A DNA stretch of 64,000 nt from Segniliparus sp051660745 (GTDB lineage Bacteria; Actinomycetota; Actinomycetes; Mycobacteriales; Mycobacteriaceae): the NCBI RefSeq assembly GCF_051660745.1, contig NZ_JBOFQF010000003.1:62001-126000 (forward strand), written 5' to 3'. Below, in pieces: positions 9,111 to 17,057 of the stretch. A model generated the notes under the pieces. That model saw only the letters and a list, made by a program, of their open reading frames with translations, was not told the DNA's origin and made no database searches. A program made the position numbers and the translations under genes. Each line of letters starts with the position of its first letter. The first letter of the stretch is position 1.

Positions 9111-11585
9111 CTATTGGGGCACGCCGAACTGTGTGCCGAGCCCGCCGTTGAGCGCGCCGAGGCCGATCACGCCCGCGCCGAGCCCCATGCCGATGATCGT
9201 GCCGATCGTCCCGCCGGTCACCGCGCCGACCTCGCTGGACGAAACCAGGGCGAGTTGGCCGAGAGGCGAGCCTGCCTGGCTGCCGAGGAGGTTGTTCGTG
9301 GCGTCGTTGGCGATTTTGGCTCCGACCAAGGGGCCGTAATTCGCTCCGAGAACGGTCGTTCCGACGGCCCCGACGGCTCCGGAGGCCCCACCGACGAGCG
9401 CCCCCGCGAGAGGGTTGCCCGCGGCCTGGCTGTTCTGGGCGGCGGCGGCAAGGATCTGTCCGACGCCGTAGGGATCGCCGGAGAAAGGGTTCGGCGAGTC
9501 TGCCTTGGTGAAGACGTCGGTGCCGAGCGTCGTGCCGAGGGCGCCGTTGACCGCGCCCAGCACGGTGCCAGTGGACGCCACGAACGGGTAGGAGGCCCCG
9601 CCGAACGTGGTGCCGACGACTGCGCCTGCCGCCCCGCCGATCAGGCCCCCGACCGGGCCTGCGAACTGCGTGCCGACCCCGCTGCCGATCGTCGTGTAAT
9701 TGAAGGCCCCGGTGGCTGTCGTCGGCGCGCCGTCGTGCAGGCCTGCGACCGTGCCGCCGATTGCCCCGCCGATCAGGCCGCCGAGGGGGCCTGCGGCCTG
9801 CCGTCCGGCTTGGCCTGCGGGGATGCCGCCGTTGATGGCGGCCTGCACCGCTGTCCCGTAGCCCTCGGGGTCGAGAGTGTTCACCGAGGCCGTGCTCGGC
9901 TGGGCAGTGCTCGGCTTGGCCGGGGCGCCGCCGGTCGTCGGCGCGGCGGCGCTCGGCGCGCTCCCAATGAAGCCTGGCGAGCTCGTTTGGCTCAGCGCGC
10001 TGACGCTGCCCTGAGCCGCAGGACTGGCAGATGCCGCGCTGAACAGCGTGCCGAGCCCGCCGTTGAACGGCACGCCGAGCTGCGTGCCGAGCCCGCCATT
10101 GACCGCCGCGACCGCTGCCGTCTCAAGGCCGACGAAGGCGCCGATAGGGGCTCCGGCGATGGCCCCGATGGACGTCCCGATCTCGGTGATGGCGACGAGG
10201 CCGACTTGGCCGACCGGGCCGAGCTGTTGGATTTGGGGGCCGAACATCGCGTTCGCCAGGTCGACGGCGACAACCGCGCCCACATCGCCATACCGGTTCG
10301 TGGCGATTTCAGTGAGCGCGGGTGTGGCGGCGAGCCCGATCGCCCCGCCGAGGAGCGCCCCGGCGACGGGATTCCCGGTCGCCTGGCTCGCGGCTGCCGC
10401 GACCCCGAGGACCTGTCCGACGCCGAGGGGGTCGCCCGCGAGCGACGGCGTGCCTATATCGGAGCCGAGCGTCGTGCCGAGCGCTCCGTTGGTCGCGTCG
10501 ATGACCGCCGTGCTGGTGATGATGTTCGCGTACGCCGCCACGCCGAATGCGCCGCCGATAGCGGCGCCGATCGCCTGGCCGACCGGGGCTCCGAGCGGGC
10601 CTGCGAGCTGGTTCCCGGCTGCCCCGAACGTATTTGCGTAGAAAGCTGCTCCGGTGGGGGTGACCTGCGAGCCGTCTTGCACGCCCGAAGCGGCTCCGCC
10701 GACAAGGCCGCCGAGAAGGCCGCCGAGCGGACCGGCTGCCTGGTTCCCGGCGGCGCCTGCGGGGATGCCGTCGTTGATCGAGTTTTGCAACGCCTGGCCG
10801 AAGTTGTACGGATCTTTGATATTTCCAGGCCCGGTCGGGGGGCCTATCGCCTGCGCTGAAACGCTTGGCGCGTTCCCGACTGGGTTGTTGGGCGCCGCCA
10901 CGTTCGGGACGCCTGCGGTGGCGGCGAGACCTGTGCCGGTCGTGCCGGCCGTGCCGCCGAGGGTCTGGCCGGTCGCGGGCTTGGCGCTCTCCGCCGGGGA
11001 GTTCGCGCCCGTGCCGGTCTTCACGGAGTCGGCGGAGGAAGAGCCGGTTCCGTTCGTGCCCGAACCACTCACGCCTGTTTTCGGCGATCTGGCGCCGGAG
11101 GACCCTGTGCCGGAGGATTGCGTGCCCGAGGAGCTTGTGCCGGAGGAGCTTGTGCCTCCGCCGCTGCTCGATCCCGAGCCGCTCGCATGGCCGCTCGTGC
11201 CAGTGTGGCTGCCCACGCCGCCTGCGGCTCCGCTAGAGCTGCTGCTGGAACCACCGCCCGAGCTTCCACCGGTGTGGTTGCCTATGCTGCCGGAGCTGCT
11301 GCCACCACTGCCGGAGCTGCTGCCGCCGCTGCTGGAACCACTGCCCGAGCTTCCGCTGGTGTGGCTGTTTGTGCCCCCAGAGCTGCTCCCGCTGCTGGAG
11401 CTGCCGCCGGAGCTGCTGCTGCCGCCGGAGCTGCCGCCGTGGTTGTCTGCGGATCGAAACACGAAGTTGTCTTGCCGTACGAGGGCGGGGCCCGCCGAAG
11501 CGTTTGGGAAGGGCGCGGCGAAGACTGCCAGGGCGGCGACCACGGCAACAGAAAGGGATTGCAGTTCTTGGCGGAAGCCGCTCAT
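9111..11585 (-). CDS. Secreted Ser/Gly-rich protein with two glycine-zipper modules (four half-repeats), unknown function
   Basis: An 824-residue exported protein I do not recognise. Residues 1-32 form a signal peptide (cleavage likely after PNASAG). Residues 49-190 are a flexible Ser/Gly/Thr tract. From 258 there are two modules (258-504 and 572-820), each made of two related halves of about 117-120 residues. A half opens DPxxxGQ(A/V)L, contains AAGP(L/V)GG(L/V)(I/L)GG-type glycine-zipper stretches, and closes NG(A/G)LGTxLG. The linker 505-570 is Ala/Ser/Pro-rich. AAAGGAG precedes the ATG at 11585. The 485-residue paralogue beyond the epimerase gene carries one such module. The likely role is structural, surface or pore-related; this is inference only. 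Cysteine appears to be absent. Confidence 0.85.
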   Translation of the reverse strand: MSGFRQELQSLSVAVVAALAVFAAPFPNASAGPALVRQDNFVFRSADNHGGSSGGSSSSGGSSSSGSSSGGTNSHTSGSSGSGSSSGGSSSGSGGSSSGSIGNHTGGSSGGGSSSSSSGAAGGVGSHTGTSGHASGSGSSSGGGTSSSGTSSSGTQSSGTGSSGARSPKTGVSGSGTNGTGSSSADSVKTGTGANSPAESAKPATGQTLGGTAGTTGTGLAATAGVPNVAAPNNPVGNAPSVSAQAIGPPTGPGNIKDPYNFGQALQNSINDGIPAGAAGNQAAGPLGGLLGGLVGGAASGVQDGSQVTPTGAAFYANTFGAAGNQLAGPLGAPVGQAIGAAIGGAFGVAAYANIITSTAVIDATNGALGTTLGSDIGTPSLAGDPLGVGQVLGVAAAASQATGNPVAGALLGGAIGLAATPALTEIATNRYGDVGAVVAVDLANAMFGPQIQQLGPVGQVGLVAITEIGTSIGAIAGAPIGAFVGLETAAVAAVNGGLGTQLGVPFNGGLGTLFSAASASPAAQGSVSALSQTSSPGFIGSAPSAAAPTTGGAPAKPSTAQPSTASVNTLDPEGYGTAVQAAINGGIPAGQAGRQAAGPLGGLIGGAIGGTVAGLHDGAPTTATGAFNYTTIGSGVGTQFAGPVGGLIGGAAGAVVGTTFGGASYPFVASTGTVLGAVNGALGTTLGTDVFTKADSPNPFSGDPYGVGQILAAAAQNSQAAGNPLAGALVGGASGAVGAVGTTVLGANYGPLVGAKIANDATNNLLGSQAGSPLGQLALVSSSEVGAVTGGTIGTIIGMGLGAGVIGLGALNGGLGTQFGVPQ
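9126..9872 (-). repeat. Module B of the glycine-zipper protein (half-repeats B1 and B2)
   Basis: B1 (9522-9872, residues 572-688) opens DPEGYGTAVQAAINGG and closes NGALGTTLG. B2 (9126-9476, residues 704-820) opens DPYGVGQILAAAAQNSQAAG and closes NGGLGTQF. The two halves share the same order of motifs, so the module looks like an old internal duplication. B is closer to the single module of the 485-residue paralogue than to module A, for example GRQAAGPLGGLIGGAIGG occurs in both. Confidence 0.75.
10074..10814 (-). repeat. Module A of the glycine-zipper protein (half-repeats A1 and A2)
   Basis: A1 (10464-10814, residues 258-374) opens DPYNFGQALQNSINDG and closes NGALGTTLG. A2 (10074-10433, residues 385-504) opens DPLGVGQVLGVAAAASQATG and closes NGGLGTQLG. 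It is more diverged than module B, consistent with an older split of the two modules. Confidence 0.75.
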
Positions 11586-11732
11586 GGCAGGTGCTCCTTT
11601 GAACCTGGCGTGCCTCCTCGTCTCGGAGGCCGTGGACGGGCGGTCAAGCCCGTGACGACCACGTTACCCCCTCATTGTGACGCGGACAACATCGATGCGG
11701 CCCCCGGGGGCGCTATGGCATGATCCAGGGAC

Positions 11733-12638
11733 ATGACCAAGCTGCAGACATTCGCCCTCGCCGACGAAGCCTCCGACCTCTCCGCCGTCTTCGTGCCGGG
11801 CGCGGGCATGATCGGCGTCTCCCTGTCCGACAACGGGGTCGAATTGCTCGGGCAGCGGCGCGGATTGGAAGCGTATGTGTCGGCGGGCAAGACCATGGGC
11901 GTCCCGCTGCTGCATCCCTGGGCGAACCGCTTGAGCGCGCACGACTACACCGTCACGGGCGAGACGGTGGTGTTGGCTCCAGACGCCGCAGGGGTGCACT
12001 CCGATGGGAACGGCCTGCCCATGCACGGCCTCTTGGCCGCGAGCCCGGACTGGCAGGTCCGATCCGCCACGGCGGGCGAGCTTGTGGCCGAGTTCGATTT
12101 CGGGGCGCGGCCGGAACTGCTCGCCAGCTTCCCGTTCCCGCACCGGCTGACTCTTGCGGCCACGCTCGCCGAGCGCAGGCTGCGGATTCGCACGACGCTG
12201 ACCGCCACGTCGTCGAAGCCGGTGCCCGTGTCGTTCGGCTTCCACCCGTACTTCCAGATCCAGGGGGAGCCGCGCGGGCAATGGCGGGTCGAGCTTCCGG
12301 AGCGCCGCCATCTCGCGCTAGACGGCTTGAGCATCCCGACCGGGGAAGGCGCCAGGCAGCAGGCGGAAGCCTTCGAGCTCGGCGAGCGCCTCTTCGACGA
12401 CGGCTACGACGAGATCGCGCCGGGCGCGGTCTTCGCCGTCTCGGCGGGCGGGCGGCGGATCGAGGTGGCTTTCGACGAGGGCTATCCCTGCGCCCAGATC
12501 TTCGCCCCTGCGGGGGAAGACGTGATCTGCTTCGAGCCGATGACGGCGCCGGCCAACGCGCTGCGCAGCGGCGACCAGTTGCGTTTTGCCAGCCCCGGCG
12601 TGCCGTTCGGCGCGGAGTTCTCGATCAGGGTGTCGTGA
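11733..12638 (+). CDS. Aldose 1-epimerase family protein
   Basis: A 301-residue galactose-mutarotase-fold enzyme that interconverts aldose anomers or acts on a related sugar. Family markers are HPWANRL (His61), LPMHGLL (His98), FGFHPYFQI (His171, the expected catalytic acid) and the C-terminal VAFDEGYPCAQIF region that should hold the catalytic Glu. Length is normal. The ATG at 11733 follows CCAGGG; a CATGAT hexamer eight bases before the ATG may be a -10 box of a near-leaderless promoter. It sits alone on the plus strand between two paralogous minus-strand surface-protein genes, so it probably does not share a promoter with them. Confidence 0.85.
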   Translation: MTKLQTFALADEASDLSAVFVPGAGMIGVSLSDNGVELLGQRRGLEAYVSAGKTMGVPLLHPWANRLSAHDYTVTGETVVLAPDAAGVHSDGNGLPMHGLLAASPDWQVRSATAGELVAEFDFGARPELLASFPFPHRLTLAATLAERRLRIRTTLTATSSKPVPVSFGFHPYFQIQGEPRGQWRVELPERRHLALDGLSIPTGEGARQQAEAFELGERLFDDGYDEIAPGAVFAVSAGGRRIEVAFDEGYPCAQIFAPAGEDVICFEPMTAPANALRSGDQLRFASPGVPFGAEFSIRVS

Positions 12639-12711
12639 GGGCCGAGCTCGCTCGCCTTCTCCTCGCTGGTGAAGTCGACTCGCCCGCTTCGCAAGGCAAG
12701 CGCTCTGCGCC

Positions 12712-14169
12712 TTAATACGTGCCCAGCGCGCCGTTGGCCGTGCCGAGGCCGATCACGCCCGCGCCGAGCCCCACGCCGATGATCGTGCCGATTGTTCCGC
12801 CTGCGAGCTGGCCGATCTCGCTGGACGAGACCAGGGCGAGTTGGCCGAGGGGGGAGCTGGCCTGGCTGCCGAGCGCCTGGCCCACGATGTCGTTGCCGAT
12901 TTTGGCCCCGACCAAGGTGCCGTAGGTGCCGCCGAAAACAGTTGTGCCGACCGCGCCGATGGCTCCGGCTGCTCCTCCGACCAGCGCTCCCGCGATAGGG
13001 TTGCCGGTGGCTTGGCTGTCGTTGGCCGCTGCGGCCAAGATCTGTCCGACGCCGTAAGGATCGCCTGCGAAAGGATTCGACGAGAGCGCCATGTCGGCGA
13101 TATTGACGCCGATTGTGGTGCCGAGCGCGCCGTTGACCGAGCCGAGCACGGCGCTGCTGGCGACCGCGAACGGATAGGCGGCCGCGCCAAAAGTGGTGCC
13201 GATGGCCGCGCCTGCGGCCCCGCCGATCACACCTCCGGGCGGGCCTGCGAGCTGCGCGCCGACCGCGCTGAGGACTGCCGTGTAGTTGGCGGCCCCGCTG
13301 GCGGTCGTTGGCACGGCGTCGTGCAGGCCTGCGACCGTGCCGCCGATTGCCCCGCCGATCAGGCCGCCGAGGGGGCCTGCGGCTTGCCGCCCGGCTTGGC
13401 CTGCGGGGAGGCCGTCGTTGATCGCGGCCTGTATCGCAGGCCCGAAGCCCTCAGGGTCGACAGTGTTCGCCGGGGCCGTGTTCGGTTGGGCGGTGTTGGG
13501 CTTGGCTGGAGCGCTGCCGATGGCCGGAGCCGTGACGTTTGGCGCGCTCGCGATGGGATTCGGCGAACTCGCTTTGCTTGGCGTGCTGGCGCCGCTCGCC
13601 GGCGCGCCGCCGGTGCTCGGGCTCGCGGCTTGGGGGTCTGCCGCGGCCCGAGTAGTTGCGCCTTTGCTCGTGCCGCTGGAGCTGGATCCGCTCGTGCCTG
13701 TGCTGCCTGTGCTGCCTGTGCTGCCTGTGCTGCCTGTGCTGCCTGTGCTGCCTGTGCTGCTGGAGCTGTTGCGCGTTGTGCCGCTGCCTCCACCGGCACT
13801 GCCGCTAGGGCTGCTTCCACTGCTAGAGCTTCTGCCGCTGCCGGAGTTGTTGCCGGAGTTGTTGTGCGTGGTATTGCTTCCGCCTGTGCCAGAGCTGCTT
13901 CCGCCTCCGCCAGTATTGCCGCCGCTGCTCGAGCCTTTGCTGCCGCTGGCTCCGCCGCCGGAGTTGGCTCCTCCGCCGTGGTCGCCCCCGCCGTGGTCGC
14001 CCCCGTGGTGATCGGCGAGCCTGAATGCGGAACTGTTTTGCCGAAGAGAAGAGGGGGGCTCGGCAGAGGCCTGCGGGGGCGCTCCGAGGAACGCTGCCAG
14101 CGCGGCGATGACCGCCAGTGCGGACGGCGCGCCTGTCGCCCGCGCGGAGTGGGTAGGTTCGAGCTTCAT
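12712..14169 (-). CDS. Secreted Ser/Gly-rich protein with one glycine-zipper module, paralogue of the 9111-11585 product
   Basis: A 485-residue exported protein of unknown function. A signal peptide covers about 1-36 (PQASAEP). A His/Gly patch at 53-67 (HHGGDHGGGDHGGG) could bind metal, and a low-complexity Ser/Gly/Thr tract with seven Thr-Gly-Ser triplets (138-158) follows. Residues 238-485 are one module of two halves (238-354 and 370-485), ending NGALGTY almost at the C-terminus. The linker just before it (KPNTAQPNTAPANTVDPE) matches KPSTAQPSTASVNTLDPE of the larger paralogue, so the linker was duplicated with module B. AAAGGAG lies eight bases before the ATG at 14169. Confidence 0.85.
   Translation of the reverse strand: MKLEPTHSARATGAPSALAVIAALAAFLGAPPQASAEPPSSLRQNSSAFRLADHHGGDHGGGDHGGGANSGGGASGSKGSSSGGNTGGGGSSSGTGGSNTTHNNSGNNSGSGRSSSSGSSPSGSAGGGSGTTRNSSSSTGSTGSTGSTGSTGSTGSTGTSGSSSSGTSKGATTRAAADPQAASPSTGGAPASGASTPSKASSPNPIASAPNVTAPAIGSAPAKPNTAQPNTAPANTVDPEGFGPAIQAAINDGLPAGQAGRQAAGPLGGLIGGAIGGTVAGLHDAVPTTASGAANYTAVLSAVGAQLAGPPGGVIGGAAGAAIGTTFGAAAYPFAVASSAVLGSVNGALGTTIGVNIADMALSSNPFAGDPYGVGQILAAAANDSQATGNPIAGALVGGAAGAIGAVGTTVFGGTYGTLVGAKIGNDIVGQALGSQASSPLGQLALVSSSEIGQLAGGTIGTIIGVGLGAGVIGLGTANGALGTY
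12715..13458 (-). repeat. Glycine-zipper module of the 485-residue protein
   Basis: Half 1 is 13108-13458 (DPEGFGPAIQAAINDG to NGALGTTIG); half 2 is 12715-13062 (DPYGVGQILAAAANDSQATG to NGALGTY). Strong GxxxG periodicity is visible (GPLGGLIGGAIGGTVAG; GGTIGTIIGVGLGAGVIGLG), the pattern of tightly packed membrane or amyloid-like glycine zippers. Confidence 0.75.
13696..13758 (-). repeat. 9-bp tandem repeat encoding (Ser-Thr-Gly)n
   Basis: Seven near-perfect copies of a 9-bp unit (plus-strand TGCCTGTGC) encode TGSTGSTGS in the stalk of the 485-residue secreted protein. The repeat stays in frame whatever its copy number, so replication slippage would lengthen or shorten the stalk without breaking the gene. 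Confidence 0.85.
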
Positions 14170-14253
14170 AGCGCCGACTCCTTTGGCGTGTGCAGCTCCC
14201 GCAGTCGCCTGCGGGCGCTCTCTGCCAGATGCAAAGCCCTGGTGGTGACGAGA

Positions 14254-14280
14254 CTATGCCACAATAGTGATCTATACCAC
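14254..14280 (-). promoter_or_regulatory. Direct repeat upstream of the 485-residue protein gene
   Basis: On the minus strand GTGGTATAG and GTGGCATAG (8 of 9 identical) are spaced 18 bp start to start, about 85-110 bases before the start codon at 14169. Both copies contain TATAG or CATAG, so they may be alternative -10 boxes or tandem regulator half-sites; I cannot tell which. Confidence 0.3.
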
Positions 14281-14337
14281 ATAGCGGCGTGTTTGTTACC
14301 GAGTCGGAATCTCGTCAGGATGCTCGCGGGCGGGCGG

Positions 14338-14634
14338 CTACGCCTCGGCGGTCAGCGGTTCTCCTTGGCCGCCGACGACCGCGATAGCGCCCGGCGTCGG
14401 GGTGGTCGGCGGCGGGGTCTGGTCGTGCTCGCCCGACACAAGGATCGCCGTGAGAATGATGATGACGACGACCGCGACGAGCCCGCCGATGAGCCACTTC
14501 TTCGCCTCGGACGATTCCGAGGGCGCAGCGGGGGCTGGGCTCTGCGCCGCAGCAGGCGCGGGCTGCTCGGCCGCGTAGACGGGGGGAGGCGTCACAGGCG
14601 CGGACGGCTGGTTCTGCTTGTACGGATACGTCAT
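14338..14634 (-). CDS. Small Pro/Ala-rich single-pass membrane protein
   Basis: A 98-residue protein of unknown function. Residues 1-45 are Pro/Ala/Gln-rich and cytoplasmic, and one hydrophobic helix (about 48-66, LIGGLVAVVVIIILTAILV) is followed by a short Pro/Thr-rich extracytoplasmic tail. Its first residues MTYPY(K) match the start of the MmpS-like protein just upstream (MTYPYRR), so the two share a duplicated N-terminal segment. It begins ten bases after that gene's stop and has only a weak AGGG ribosome site, so coupling with the upstream gene is likely. Confidence 0.65.
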   Translation of the reverse strand: MTYPYKQNQPSAPVTPPPVYAAEQPAPAAAQSPAPAAPSESSEAKKWLIGGLVAVVVIIILTAILVSGEHDQTPPPTTPTPGAIAVVGGQGEPLTAEA

Positions 14635-14644
14635 ATGGACAACC

Positions 14645-15382
14645 CTAGTTCAGAGAGGCGGAGCAGGAGGCGTAGCCGACGCCCCGGTTCTCGGCGACCA
14701 CTTGGCCGCCTCGGAGGATGCGGCAGCTGAACATGGGCCTGCCGCCGAGGTCGAGCGGACCCTCTTTCACCCATTCCACAGAGATGCGGACACTGCGGGG
14801 CAGTGTGACCGTGCTCGAATGGGTGAAAGGCATGGAGTACACGTACGACCCGCCCGAGGGGGTGCCGTCGTTCAGCGACACGCGCCCGACGCGAGCCCCG
14901 TTCCCGCCGCTGACTTCAAGGACGATGTCCGCCGTCGTCGGCGCGGGCGGGGCGGCGGATGTGCTTGTCGGCGCGGGCGGCGGAGGCGGTGGCGGGGTGG
15001 TCTCTGGAGCGGGCGGCGGCGGTGGCGGCGGCGCGGGCTCCGGTTCGAGGGTCCGGGTGACCGTCGTCGTCTGGGGAGGGGCGGGCGCGGGCGGCGGCGC
15101 GGCCGCGGGCGGCGGCTCGGAGGGCTCCGGCGGCGGCTCGGAAGAGGACTCGGAGAAGACCGGCGGGATGAGAGAGGTGCTCGACCGCGCGGCGGGGGCC
15201 TCGTGTTTCGACGGCCAGGCGAGATACGCGACGAGGCCCCCGACTGCCGCGAGGGAGAGCACGGTCCCGGCGATCAGTCCTTTCGACGGACCGCCCGGAC
15301 CGGGTTTGCTCGGACTGGGCCCGGCGGGCTCCTGCGGAGTTGCGGGAGTCGGGGCGTCGTCGCGCCGATACGGGTAAGTCAT
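14645..15382 (-). CDS. MmpS-like membrane-anchored protein with long proline-rich stalk
   Basis: A 245-residue protein: short cytoplasmic N-terminus (MTYPYRRDD), transmembrane helix about 36-54 (LIAGTVLSLAAVGGLVAYLAW), a Pro/Ser/Thr stalk to about 145, then a C-terminal beta domain of about 95 residues. That domain (VYSMPFTHSSTVTLPRSVRISVEW, FSCRILRGGQVVAENRGVGYASCSASL) has the pattern of mycobacterial MmpS domains, including the two cysteines. MmpS proteins assist MmpL lipid exporters, but no mmpL gene is adjacent. The start is set by the MTYPY match with its neighbour and by a promoter whose -10 box lies six bases upstream, implying a leaderless mRNA. Confidence 0.6.
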   Translation of the reverse strand: MTYPYRRDDAPTPATPQEPAGPSPSKPGPGGPSKGLIAGTVLSLAAVGGLVAYLAWPSKHEAPAARSSTSLIPPVFSESSSEPPPEPSEPPPAAAPPPAPAPPQTTTVTRTLEPEPAPPPPPPPAPETTPPPPPPPAPTSTSAAPPAPTTADIVLEVSGGNGARVGRVSLNDGTPSGGSYVYSMPFTHSSTVTLPRSVRISVEWVKEGPLDLGGRPMFSCRILRGGQVVAENRGVGYASCSASLN

Positions 15383-15388
15383 GTGCTC

Positions 15389-15418
15389 ATTATCGGCAAC
15401 GACTCTGGCAGGCTTCAA
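15389..15418 (-). promoter_or_regulatory. Promoter of the MmpS-like/98-residue operon (leaderless)
   Basis: On the minus strand TTGAAG (15418-15413) and GATAAT (15394-15389) are 18 bp apart, and the ATG at 15382 comes six bases after the -10 box. Transcription would start at or next to the first codon. This is the clearest vegetative-type promoter in the window. Confidence 0.65.
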
Positions 15419-15465
15419 GCGCCACGCTTTTTCGCGAACTCGTGTCCGAACGTATACTGCCTGGC

Positions 15466-16065
15466 ATGGCCTTCCGCATCGGCGTTCTCGCGTTGCAGGG
15501 CGGAGTCGCCGAGCACGCGGCCGCCGTGCGGGCGGCGGGCGCGGAGCCTGCCCTGGTGCGCAGGCCCGAGGAGCTCGCCGGAGTCGACGCTCTGATCTTG
15601 CCGGGCGGCGAGTCCACGGCCATGACCAAGCTCCTGGCCATCAGCGAGCTGGCCGAGCCCTTGGGCGAGCGGCTGCGCGGCGGCATGCCCGCGTTCGGCT
15701 CCTGCGCCGGGCTCATCCTGCTCGCGGCCGAGGTGGACCCGCCAGACGCGCGGACCCGCAACTACGGCGCCATCGACATCGCCGTGCGGCGCAATGCCTT
15801 CGGCAGGCAGGTGGACTCGTTCGAGGAGGACCTCGACGTGCCGGAGCTCGGGCCGGAGCCCGCGCACGCGGTGTTCATCCGCGCGCCGTGGGTGGTCCGT
15901 GCCGGACCTGGGGTCCAGTCGCTCGCGACGGTGGCGGCCCCGGACGGCTCGGAGCCGAAAATCGTCGCGGCGAAGCAAGGGAATATACTGGTCACAGCGT
16001 TCCACCCGGAGCTAACGGCAGACATTCGCTGGCATGCGTTGTTCTTGTCGATGGCTCGCGCTTGA
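15466..16065 (+). CDS. pdxT: Pyridoxal 5'-phosphate synthase glutaminase subunit PdxT
   Basis: A 199-residue class I glutaminase that feeds ammonia to PdxS for de novo vitamin B6 synthesis. Visible are GVLALQGGVAEH at the start, PGGEST at 47-51, the nucleophile Cys80 in FGSCAG, and His180/Glu182 in AFHPEL: a full triad. The ATG at 15466 gives the canonical start and lies seven bases after TATACT (15453-15458), suggesting a leaderless message. As I recall, M. tuberculosis has pdxS two genes upstream; here an MmpS-like gene on the other strand is upstream instead, so PdxS must be encoded elsewhere. Confidence 0.95.
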   Translation: MAFRIGVLALQGGVAEHAAAVRAAGAEPALVRRPEELAGVDALILPGGESTAMTKLLAISELAEPLGERLRGGMPAFGSCAGLILLAAEVDPPDARTRNYGAIDIAVRRNAFGRQVDSFEEDLDVPELGPEPAHAVFIRAPWVVRAGPGVQSLATVAAPDGSEPKIVAAKQGNILVTAFHPELTADIRWHALFLSMARA

Positions 16066-16126
16066 CGCGTTGTTCGGTTGGGACCACGAACTCGTTGAGA
16101 ATTGGTAGTCAAGAACTGAGGTATGT

Positions 16127-16885
16127 ATGAGCGGCCATTCCAAATGGGCGACGACGAAGCACAAGAAAGCCGTGCTCGACGCGAAGCGGAGCAAGAACTT
16201 CGCCAAGCTGATCAAGAACGTCGAAGTCGCGGCGAGGCTCGGCGGCGGCGACGCCGGCGGCAACCCGACCCTGTACGACGCGATCGTCAAGGCTCGCAAG
16301 AACTCCGTCCCCAACGACAACATCGAGCGGGCGCGCAAGCGCGGCGCTGGCGAAGAGGCGGGCGGGGCCGACTGGCAGAGCCTCTTCTACGAGGGCTACG
16401 GCCCTGGCGGCACCGCGCTGTACGTGGAGTGCCTGACCGACAACAAGAACCGGGCGGCGGGCGACGTCCGCACCGCGTTCTCCCGTAATGGCGGCACGCT
16501 GGCGGACCCCGGCTCGGTCGCGTTCTTGTTCGCCCGCAAGGGCGTTGTCATCGTGGAGAAGGGCAACCTCACCGAGGACGACCTGCTCGGCCTGCTCCTC
16601 GAGGCGGGAGTCGACGAGATCAACGACCTCGGCGACAACTTCGAAGTGGTCTCCGACCCCGCGGACTTCCCTGCGGTCCGCGACGCGTTGCGCGCCGAGA
16701 AGATCGAGTACGACTCCGCCGAGGTGGAGTTCCAGTCGCTCTCGAAGGTCGAAGTCGACGCGGAGACGGCCCGAAAGGCGCTCAAGCTGGTCGACGCCCT
16801 TGAGGACTGCGACGACGTGCAGAACGTCTTCACGAACATGGACATCCCCGAGGCCGTCCTCGCGGAGCTGGAAGCCGAAGCCTAG
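16127..16885 (+). CDS. yebC: YebC/PmpR family (TACO1-like) protein
   Basis: A 252-residue YebC-family protein. The family was annotated as transcription regulators, and more recent work links members to translation through difficult sequences. Diagnostic are MSGHSKWATTKHKKAVLDAKRSKNFAKLI, the NDNIERARKRG segment and YEGYGPGGTALYVECLTDN. The start is the second of two close ATGs (16127), six bases after TGAGGT. It lies between pdxT and ruvC, as in M. tuberculosis except that several genes between yebC and ruvC there are missing. A copy of the window's 90-bp interspersed repeat begins three bases after its stop. Confidence 0.96.
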   Translation: MSGHSKWATTKHKKAVLDAKRSKNFAKLIKNVEVAARLGGGDAGGNPTLYDAIVKARKNSVPNDNIERARKRGAGEEAGGADWQSLFYEGYGPGGTALYVECLTDNKNRAAGDVRTAFSRNGGTLADPGSVAFLFARKGVVIVEKGNLTEDDLLGLLLEAGVDEINDLGDNFEVVSDPADFPAVRDALRAEKIEYDSAEVEFQSLSKVEVDAETARKALKLVDALEDCDDVQNVFTNMDIPEAVLAELEAEA

Positions 16886-16888
16886 GCG

Positions 16889-16980
16889 GCGATCTGCGGC
16901 GTTGCTCCGCTCCTCGTGTACCGGGCTCGTTCCTCGCTGTCTCCGTGCACCACGTCGCGGTGCGCCTTGCATCTCATCCG
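16889..16980 (+). repeat. Interspersed intergenic repeat, copy 1
   Basis: A roughly 92-bp element starting GCGATCTGCGGCGTTGC. It shares blocks GCTCGTTCCTCGCTG, CACGTCGCGGTGCGCCTTGCA and a closing CTCATCCG-like end with copies at 47741-47830 and 57334-57424. It fills most of the 172-bp gap between yebC and ruvC. It has no open frame and no flanking duplications that I can see. Confidence 0.8.
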
Positions 16981-17057
16981 CCTATGCTCCGGCTTGGTTG
17001 GCGGGCGTCGCGGCGTGTCAGCCGGGCGCGGGGCCGCGTGTCCGATAGTATTCGAAC

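Noticed and set aside
13696..13758. Possible CRISPR-like array
   Set aside because: The units are 9 bp, contiguous without spacers and encode a reading-frame repeat, so it is a coding tandem repeat. The 15-bp repeat at 49771-49830 was rejected for the same reason.
14150..14170. tRNA-like GGTTCGA motif
   Set aside because: No acceptor stem, anticodon arm or CCA-compatible fold surrounds it; it is inside the coding start of the 485-residue protein.
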